Assembly: GCA_024516035.1 (NCBI GenBank) | Contig: CM044955.1 | Location: forward strand, 41,514,556 to 41,578,555 | DNA: 64,000 nt | Direction: 5' to 3' | Origin: Bactericera cockerelli | Taxonomy: Eukaryota > Arthropoda > Insecta > Hemiptera > Triozidae | In this document: piece by piece, positions 56,301 to 64,000 of the stretch | Layout of the letters: each line of letters begins with the position of its first letter | How positions within the stretch are numbered: position 1 is the stretch's first letter | Position numbers and translations under genes: made by a program | The notes under the pieces: generated by a model | What the model was told of the DNA's origin: nothing | Database searches by the model: none | The model's input: only the letters and a program-made list of their open reading frames with translations

Positions 56301-59300
56301 AGTATGCTTTTATGAGGAGGGCCGATGATATTCTTGTTACACTTATCATCTTTAGATTTATTTAAAGCTGGCTCCACACTATTGTGAAAGCACACTGCAT
56401 TGGTGTTTTCATTGATAGGTGACTGGAGAATTTCAACGTCAGTAATGTTGCTTGACATGGGCAGGCAATCAACATGACTTGATTTATCAGTCATTTTTGT
56501 TTGATTGAAAGCCTCTTTTGATTGAGAAATACTACAAGTGCAATTCGAGAGGTAGTGTAAACCTTTTGTTTTACAATTATTGCATTCATACTTCTCGGGC
56601 TGGTTTTCTACATTTTTTGATTTGGATGTCTTTTGGATAGAACATTTGACAGTTTTTGCTGCATTATCATTGATTTCTAATTGGTTGGAAGCCTGTTTTG
56701 ATTGAGAAATACTACAAGTGCAATTCGAGAGGTTGTGTAAACCTTTTGTTTTACAATTATTACAATCGTACTTCTCGGGCTGGTTTTCTACAGTTTTTGA
56801 TTTGGACGTCTTTTGGTTTGGACATTGGACAGTTTTTGCTTCACAAATAGTATGAGAGAATTTCATGTCTGTTGGTTTTGATTCACTAATGGAGGAACTA
56901 GATTTTGTAGAAGACTGAACAGATTTGGATTGCATAGAACATTCTATAGATTTAGAGTTAAAGCTCTTGGAACATTCTATTGATTCGAACCTCTCAAAAC
57001 ATTCTATTGATTCGGATTTGGTAGAACACTGTAGGGTATTTAATTTGGGGTTGTCTTTAGTAGGATTGTTACAGGATATTTTACAGACCTCTGTTAAAAT
57101 CTTATCCCTATTTCTCTTGTTTTCTATGCTGAATCTTATAGTTCGGTCCATGAGTCTGAGCAAAGACAAAATAGGAGATTTATTTCTTGATTCGAGCCTA
57201 TGAATTCCCGTTTTCCTTATATCAACCACGTTAACTAAATTCGAAAGAGAATTCTTCAATAGCTCATCCAGTTGGATAGGAATGGAAGCTTTGATTGTGC
57301 TCATCTGAATGTTTCGGGATTCACCAGAATCCTTATTTTTCCAAAACCTGCATTGAGTTTTTTCTTCTGGTAGCACGATATTGACTTTCTCGGAGCACTT
57401 CGCCACCAAATACGGTGAATGAGCTATTGTTCTTTTTTTATGAGTACATTTTATTTTATTTTTTTGAGCGTTGACAGGTATATCAAATGAGTTTTCACTA
57501 TTTTTTCTCATTTTTTTATTTTGACTTACACTAATGCAATTCGTGAGATTGTGTAAAGCTTTTGTTTTACAACTATTACAAATGTACTTTTCACGCTTGT
57601 TTTCCACATATTTTGATTTGGATGTCTTTTGGATAGGACATTTAACAGTTTTTGCTGCAGTATCATTGATTTTTGATTGGTTGAAAACCTGTTTTAATTG
57701 AGAAATACTACAAGTGCATTTTGAAATGCTGTGTAAAGCTTTTGTTTTACAATTATTACAAACGTACTTCTCGGGCTGGTTTTCTACAGTTTTTGATTTG
57801 GATGTCTTTTGTTTTCGACATTTGACAGCCTTTGCTTCTTCACAAATAGTATGAGTGGATTTTATGTCTGCTTGTTTTGATTCACAAATAGGGGAACTAG
57901 ATTTTGTCGAAGACTGTGCTGATTTATATTGCGTTGAACATTCTATAGATTTAGAGTTAAAGCTCTTGGAACATTTTATTGATTCGAAGCTCTTAGAACA
58001 TTCTATTGATTTGAAGCTCTCAAAACATTCCATTGATTCGGATTTGCTAGAACACTGTGGGGTTTTTGATTTTGGGTTGTCTGTGGTAGGATTGTTACAG
58101 GACTTTTCACAAAATTCGAATTTGGTAGAACACGGTAGGGTTTTTGATTTGGTGTTGTCTGTGGTAGAATTTTTACAGGACTTCTCAGCAGAATCTACAT
58201 TTGTTTTAAATCTGCATTCAGTCATTACATCCGGTAGCACGATCTTGACTTTTTCTGAGCTCTTTCCCACCGAATGTAATCCTAGACAATTTGTAGGTGA
58301 ATGAACATTTAGTCTTTTTTTGAAAGTACATTTTAATTTACGTTTTTCGTTGTTGACACTTACAGGACGAGAGTTTTCACTATTTTTTTCATATTTTGTG
58401 TTGGAGATTTTTTTTTTGGTGATTTTAGTTTGAGACCATTGGATGAGTATGATTTGAGAACAAGTTTGGATTTCGATATTTTCATGTTGTGACTGTTGCG
58501 GGAACATGATCTATCCACGGACTTTTCTCTAGGCGTTTTGATGTTAAGAAATGTGGTTGGACTTTTGATGTTAAGAAATCTTTTAACAGATTTTGTTTTG
58601 GATCTCTTTAAACTTGTACTTTCAGAGGAGTATAATTCGAGGGTGTCAGAGCTCTTTGATATACAACATTTTATAACAGATTTGGTTTTGGATCTCTTTA
58701 AACTGGGACTTTTAGAGGAGCAAAAATTTTTCAGCTTTTTACAATCGTTTACTTGCTGCACACATGTGCATTTCAGCGTGGTTCCACCATGAGGAAACGA
58801 TTTAACTTTTTCGTCCAGTTCATTTTCTTTCTTTTGTCCATCATGATTGGAGCATGATGTTAATGGTAGTATATTGGATTTACCCTGATCTTTGCGGCAT
58901 ACTGCTACTGGTAGCTCGATAATCTGGTCACCGCTATTTTCTATTGCTTCATTTTCATCAAGTTCTTGTATTTGGAAGAAAACATTCTTTACTTTGCTGG
59001 TTTTAGCCACAAGATGTGATTTTTTGTCAAATGTGATTCGACACCCGCAGACAGACTGAGATTTGACATCTGGCGATGAAAGAGAGAGAGTGGAAGTGAA
59101 GTGTGTTGCGGAGTAATACGAGACGCGTTGAAAAAAAACTCAAATTTTACCATATACACAAATAGGGGGGGCGAGAAAATCGTCTGCGTCACTTGAAATT
59201 ACTCATCCTATATACAGGTCCTTTAAACTTGCCACCCTTAAACGATGAACTCTTCTGGAGTGTCCCTTAAAAGTTATGATGATTTTTTTTTAAACTTAAA

Positions 59301-59548
59301 AATATATTTTTTTTATCATGTTTACACACTAGTAAACATGATAAAAAAAAACATGTTTAGACATTAGTAAAATTGTATTTCACCTTTTACAAATGAAAAA
59401 TTTACTCCGGTTAACTCTGTTACAGAGTGTGTTTTTTTTAAACAAAAAATAGCCCTACCTTCTCCTGATTTTAGAGTAAATTTTTCAATTGTGAAAGGTG
59501 AAATACAATTGGGCTGATCTATTTTTAGGGTTAAAATTAGATTTTACC

Positions 59549-59586
<38 letters not shown>

Positions 59587-61159
59587 AGCTTCAGAAGAGT
59601 TCACTGTTACACTTTCTACAATGTACCTCGTGAACCGTAAGTTGTTGATCACTGAAATTTATTAAAATGAACTTCACTCAATGAGTCCTTTAAAACAATA
59701 TGTCACATGATATACCAGTTCATTAAAGATTTTAAATTTGGTTGGTGCCCCAGCTTGACTGTAGGCATTTTTCTTCTTTTTTTTTTACTTCCGAGAATTT
59801 TCTAATATTAGAAATCGGAAGTATTGTGTTCGTTTTTGTAAAAAAAAAAACTTTTTTTTCCTACAAGCTATTCAGTATAAAATTTCAAAACTGCCCAAGT
59901 GTAGTCTACTATTGCAGTAAATTTACTTTTCTGTTTTCAAAGGGTCTTTTCCTCAGATAATATTTTGGGTAGAGTTTATTGCACACATCATATGATCTTT
60001 TAAAGAAAGGTGTGTATGTCTCTTTATAATCATATTATTGTATGTTGGGTCGGTTTTTAAGATTTTTTCTTCTTGGTTTTGGGGGTTGCAGTATTCACAA
60101 ACGGGACAAAACCTAATTTTAGGTGTAATAAAACTTTGAAGATAATACTATGAGAAAATAAAAATAATGCTTACTTATTTTCAGTTTACCGAGATCACTC
60201 AGACGGAATATTCCTAGAGGCTTCCGTGGTGCTGGTTCATTTTTGTCATCTGGTCCTGTTATTTTCCTCATGTATAGCTCTACCTGTAATTTAAACATTA
60301 ACAACTTAGTTATTGGACAAGTTCCCTTCCTCCATGTGAATATTACGAAGCTTTTTGACTAAAAAGATATTGTAGACTTCAATAATGGCGATTTATGATT
60401 CTTTGTTTAATTTAAACACACAAGCAAGGCCATGATAAGTGGTCGTATTGAAGTAGAGGGTCCGCCATTGATGATGAACCATTTTGAAATGCCTATATTT
60501 TCGAAACTGAAGCTTCATAATAAATTTTTCTTTGATGGAATGCTAGAAAACAGAATGCCATTTACTGTATAATACTCACTTTTACATTCACGTTGTAAAG
60601 ATCACCTCACGGATATGTTGACCTTAATTAATGCAGAGGGCATAAATCAAAGCTCAGACATTCTATCAATACGCATCGCTTTTACCATCATGTATTTGGG
60701 GAGAGCATTGATTTTCAAGTCGAATAGCCTAAAATCTTTCAGTTCTTGTAGGGTTTTTGGTTTTTACCAAGTCAAGAATACAAGAAATCAATGCTATTAT
60801 TAAGAAGTGATGCACACACAGCTCGAGAGAATGCCTGATGCATTCATGCATTTTGCATCAAGACCAACATTTCATGGTGATTGATGTGATCTTTCAATCG
60901 ACAATTGGAGAGCATTACAATAAATGGCATCTAGCATTCCATCAAAGAAAAAATCATTTAATTTCCTAATAGAGTTACTTTTTTCCCCCCTTTTTTTCAA
61001 GTATACGTAGTAAGTCAATATTACCTCACTCTCCTTACACTTCTTACTCTTGAGCACTTCGAGATTCACAGTCGGTTCCAGCTCCATGTCATCCGATAGG
61101 CTGATACTTTGGCTTGTGGGCCATTTGATACTAAGCAAAGCATCCTGGGCCGACGATTC
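47323..61159 (-). CDS. Giant Cys/Lys/Ser-rich internally repetitive protein, function unknown
   Basis: Minus-strand exons: 61025-61159 (phase 0 to 0), 60175-60283, an 8.6-kb exon 50504-59069, and 47323-48131 (TAA). All borders are GT/AG and phases join, giving about 3200 aa. The N-terminus has LSDDMELEPTVNLEVLKSKK and MRKITGPDD. The big exon is a series of Cys/Lys/Ser-rich repeats with many CxxC and CxC pairs. The last exon (about 270 aa) is Cys-poor, with KVSKQFFGNIKSQADKLLGW, three NEENYE-type repeats and a helical C-terminus. The big exon carries two single-A deletions, at the A-run 58408-58417 and near 55799. Restoring frame at both keeps it open from end to end. The second is pinned by an undamaged tandem copy. 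The first exon is probably further upstream. No known family is recognised; nuclear or metal-binding roles would be guesses. Confidence 0.75.
48240..48730 (-). repeat. Hairpin repeat family, mirrored copy
   Basis: The reverse complement of the family at 44980: AAAACCAAAGTTGCTCAGGA, GTCTGTTGGTCTGTCTGTA-like stretch (inverted) and TTCTAATATTAGAAATTTCT at the end. It lies in the last intron of the giant gene. Confidence 0.6.
48842..48975 (+). mobile_element. SINE type III with internal deletion
   Basis: GCCAGCCTCCGTGGCGTAAC, then a jump inside the tRNA-like region to GGTTGGGGCAGACTTTTC, then GTGAGGCTGGC and CCCTACACAGGCTGGGTGA, where it stops. Confidence 0.7.
49031..50020. mobile_element. TA-flanked MITE with very long inverted arms, 990 bp
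   Basis: It begins CAGGGTGTCCCACCAAAGTT and ends with the inverse, flanked by TA on both sides. Inverted homology continues inward for roughly 300 bp per arm, with further CAGGGTGG-type internal boundaries at about 49156 and 49899. Non-coding. A related copy is at 61246-62894. Confidence 0.8.
50065..50170 (+). mobile_element. SINE type III, tail
   Basis: GTGAGGTTAATGTGGGTAGC, then CGATTCCCAGCGAATGGAGG and AACACCCCCGTC. Head and most of the core are missing. Confidence 0.65.
51515..53780 (-). repeat. Eight coding tandem repeats of about 95 aa in the giant protein
   Basis: Each unit reads approximately: TCEGKSRTNIPIVEKCCYSS, SASKIHEKCNDSI, KDFTMVSDKKCPKFDKEID, KIPIMCSRQDSSSS, SVLSRDK, PEPKEANDKIRCKTNIKY. 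One copy near 52640 lacks its first third. The spacing of the Cys residues is largely kept. Confidence 0.85.
54560..55195 (-). repeat. Two coding tandem repeats of about 100 aa in the giant protein
   Basis: The units share NREIASVVSKSSF / NREDASVVSKSSL, RTSPNC(T/L)C(D/E)WR, IIGDGFNA and an IKR-S-KC-C-HGSK ending. Confidence 0.8.
55280..56090 (-). repeat. Three coding tandem repeats of about 90 aa in the giant protein
   Basis: Units contain SFSKRTSRQRKCSNCGR, KCLLDAKPFNRDKHVASC and SDESFCEESCK, followed by a basic stretch. The first copy lacks one A near 55799 that the second copy (near 55530) keeps, which breaks the frame. Confidence 0.85.
56480..58120 (-). repeat. Block duplication with four zinc-knuckle-like motifs in the giant protein
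   Basis: Two blocks of about 620 bp (around 57530-58120 and 56480-57080) each hold SIEC-type Ser/Cys repeats and two motifs of the form CNNCKTKGLHNLSNCTCSIS preceded by QKTSKSKTVENQPEKY. Confidence 0.8.
59280..59590. repeat. AT-rich inverted repeats and long T-run
   Basis: CATGTTTACACACTAGTAAACATG is a near-palindrome (59318-59341). A T-run fills about 59551-59585. They lie in the intron upstream of the 8.6-kb exon. Confidence 0.75.
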
Positions 61160-61245
61160 CTGTACAATAACATAGTATCAATGCTTGCAGATAAAGTAGA
61201 AATATTTGTGTACCTTTATGACCTATCTCAGAAATGTACCTATAC

Positions 61246-62894
61246 AGGGTGTTCCCCCAAAGTTGAACACCTCAAATAACTCGCTCCTGACATTGTTTTT
61301 GAAAATTATTTTTTTTAGCGTAGGTACCTACCATGTTTTAACTATGCGCTTGCAGTTCTGATTTCTTTTGTATACAAGGTGGTTTAAAAGTCAGAATGAA
61401 CGGCGCGAATTTTCGAATTTTAAATGGGTCGACCTGAATTATTTTTGATAGTTTTACTTCACTGAAAAGTAAAAATAGTCATTAGATTTAAAAAGTAGTC
61501 ATTGGACTAAAATTTTACATAAAGACATATAGAGGGTGGTTTTTTAAACCTACTGTCTTTCTAAATCTATAGTATAGAATTTTTTTGAAAGATACCTAAT
61601 GTTTGATTAAACATTAAAACAAGAACTTTTGATTGACAAAGAAAATAGAATACTTTTTCCTCAATTAGGTAGAGAATAAAAAGGCCCGGTCCATAAATGT
61701 CAATAATGACACATGATATTAAAGAACTTTGTACGGGATATTAATACTACCTTAAACCTTACACACTTTAGACAAATACAATTCCAATTTACTTTCAAAT
61801 TTGAGTAATAATCATATAATGTATTAATACAAATATAAGTATGTGTTTCACATTACTAATTTTTTCTTGCAGGGTGTGACATTTATTGTTGCTGTAACAC
61901 CCTGTATGTACGTAGTCAAAGAGTAAAAAAAATAAAAAGTCATGTCATTATTTCACATATAAATCACCCTGTACTTTTTTTCTTTGCCAATTAAAAGAGT
62001 TTTCATCATACAAACATTTTGTATTCACACTATAAAAAAATCAATAGAAAATAAAGCTATCCGAGATTTAGATAAAAATGGTAAAAAAATAATAAATAAA
62101 AATACGCTGCCAATTATGGACACATACTTCCTCATGAAGGGTAATCAATATTTTCAACTTTTATTATCGCTAGAATGAGAGATTGTTTTACTGAATCACT
62201 TATATTTACAAAAGTTCTCAAACAATCCTCTTTAAATTTGTTTTATATGATAGAGTACCGTTTTTTCTAAATTCTAGATTTGGCAAAAAATTCTGTATGG
62301 GCATGTCGTTGACCTTTTTGACTTTCTTTTTGATGTTTTTGCACAAAATTTCAGATTTTATTAAATATCAGAGCTCAATCAAAATTTACTTTTAAAAATA
62401 ATTATAAATGCATTATGTAAAGTGCTAATACGCATATACTATAATTTTCTAATATTCTGTTCTATTAAAATCAATGTAGCTGTTTCTGGAGATAATAATC
62501 CCAAAGTTCGGCATCATTTTTTTTTTCCTATCTGTGTGGTGTATAACAAACTATTGATACTTGTCACTATAATGTCTTATCTTGATTGGTTCTCCCCACT
62601 GAGTTCTCCCTTTTGCTCTAAACAAAACAAAACATCCAAAAGGAAATTGAAATTAAAATTTTAAAGCTTCATATAGTTCATATTTTAATCAAAATTAAAG
62701 TGTAAATTTGTGGTTTTTCCGGTGTGACATTATTTTCTTATAAGATTTTAAGTATTCTGTGAAAGTTTCATAAAAATCCGTCAAGGAAACAGCTGTTCGA
62801 CAAGATCACGATGGAGCCCTCAAGATTTTAATTTTTCAAGAACTTCATCAGGGGCCGAGCAATTTGAGGTGTCCAAATTTAGTGGGACACCCTG
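61246..62894. mobile_element. TA-flanked long MITE, 1.65 kb
   Basis: The left end CAGGGTGTTCCCCCAAAGTT and the inverted right end (GTGGGACACCCTG) are flanked by TA. Internal blocks match 49031-50020, for example GTCGACCTGAATT. A nested pair of CAGGGTGTGACATT / TAACACCCTG lies at about 61873-61908. No transposase ORF. Confidence 0.7.
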
Positions 62895-63801
62895 TATTTC
62901 CTGTTTGTCTACGTCAATATCTTAATTTTCGCTGCTCACTAAGGTTCAAATGACACGAGATAGCAAAAAGAATCGCAAGCATGGAATGAGATTTGAATAT
63001 ATCAATTTTGTTTTTACAATTGAAAAACGACAGGAAATCTGGTATTATATTAAAACAGAATGTAAAATCACTTACTTGAGCATTTTGTGTATCACATATT
63101 TTGTATCACAATGATGTTTTGATTGTAATCTATCATTGCAAGTCTTATCGGGTGACATGTTTTTTTCAAAAGCATCTAAAACATAAAATAAAAGATATAT
63201 TATAGGTTATAACACATTATTTCATATTACTTAGAACAAGGATTGTATTTGATCAGGTTCTGTATACAGTTATCAAAACGCCAATTTAGAACCAAAGGTC
63301 GTAAAATAATGACAACATTCAAGGAAACACAAAAGTTAATAAAAAAAAGTCCTAGTCATTAATTATTGAAATATTTCCATTAAAGTAAAATTCAAATAGG
63401 ATTGAAATCACTTTAATGGTAACGTTCATTATTCTATAGCAGACGGAACGTTCAAAAGAAAAATCAATCCCTCAAAGCACATAGGATTTTGTGGTTTCTT
63501 TCCGCGTGTTTTTTTTTTTTTTTTTAGTTTTTCGTGGGTAACGGTTGAAGATATCAAAAAATGAATCTCTGATTCAAAGGGGTCGTTCACGCCTTAATGC
63601 ACAAATACATTAAATCCATGTGTTTTTCAACGTGGAATTCAATAGTGCTATTTTCAGCTTTCTAGGATCAACAGTTCTTAGCTTTGAGTTCTTCTCGGGC
63701 AAGAAAATGCAAGTTTACCAAATGTTGTCAGAAATTGATAATCGAAGTGTCCAATTCGTTTATTTTTTTAATTTTTATTTTACTTGTTTACTTTTGATTA
63801 T
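62895..63801. other. Mostly non-coding, contains one candidate exon
   Basis: Apart from the candidate exon at 63076-63175, this is AT-rich DNA with a T-run at 63510-63526. Confidence 0.4.
63076..63175 (-). other. Candidate upstream exon of the giant gene
   Basis: On the minus strand, an acceptor (ATGTTTTAG) and donor (GTAAGTG) bound an open stretch with SPDKTCNDRLQSKHHCDTK, similar in composition to the giant protein. Its end phase does not match exon 61025-61159 unless one base is missing, as seen elsewhere in this gene. Confidence 0.4.
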
Positions 63802-64000
63802 GCCAGCCTCCGTGGCGTAACGGTTCTGAAGTTCAGAGATCCTGAGTTCGATCCCCGGTCGGGGCAGACTTTTCAACAGAAAATTCTGTTCTCTCCGTAT
63901 ATGTGAGGCTGGCCTTTCCGGCCCTACCTAGGCTGGGTGAGGTTAAGGTGGATAGCTCGTACGATTCCCAGCGAATGGAGGGTAAAACGCCCGTCCAATT
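63802..64000 (+). mobile_element. SINE type III, runs off the window
   Basis: GCCAGCCTCCGTGGCGTAAC, B box GAGTTCGATCCCC, GGGGCAGACTTTTC, TGTGAGGCTGGC, the core CCCTACCTAGGCTGGGTGAG, then CGATTCCCAGCGAATGGAGG and AAAACGCCCGTCC at the edge. It is the clearest head-to-core example of this family here. Confidence 0.85.

Overview
This is a eukaryotic, AT-rich, intron- and transposon-dense window, most likely from an insect or other arthropod. The evidence is GT/AG introns, tRNA- and 5S-rRNA-headed SINEs, short Helitrons, TA- and TTAA-flanked MITEs, a Ty3/Gypsy element and animal gene families. Order-level placement is not possible by eye. Coding DNA is a small fraction, and most of the window is repeats.

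Layout. 1-4 kb: the 3' exons of a nicotinamidase gene (+), in a cluster of SINEs and a 5S rRNA pseudogene. 4.4-9.3 kb: a TA-flanked MITE, a SINE, then two Helitrons tail-to-tail carrying TG/CA microsatellites. 10.1-11.0 kb: a stand-alone Gag-like ORF (-). 11.5-12.9 kb: a piggyBac-type MITE and a Helitron. 13.1-22.2 kb: a three-exon DUSP19-like phosphatase (+) whose second intron holds an antisense Ty3/Gypsy element. 23.5-36.9 kb: a 13-exon MANSC plus LDL-receptor-A membrane protein (+); one intron holds about 56 copies of a 41-bp repeat that includes the upstream exon's own splice donor. 37.6-38.7 kb: a Helitron. 40.1-42.9 kb: a complete four-exon TMEM17 gene (+). 43-47 kb: minisatellite, MITEs and hairpin repeats. 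47.3-61.2 kb (possibly to 63.2 kb): a minus-strand gene with an 8.6-kb exon encoding a giant, internally repetitive Cys/Lys/Ser-rich protein that I do not recognise.

The genes show no operon-like or pathway relation to each other. Two themes recur. First, SINEs lie very close to splice acceptors in at least six introns. Second, several otherwise good exons carry short missing-base lesions (at A-runs, a C pair and a splice donor). These suggest either long-read assembly errors or early decay.

The most novel candidates are: the minisatellite in which each unit carries an AG, 15 nt, GT microexon-like layout; the giant repeat-protein gene; a young 5S-headed SINE that shares its central core with tRNA-headed SINEs; and the stand-alone Gag ORF with a splice acceptor just before its ATG. 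SINE types are named I to VII here for convenience only.
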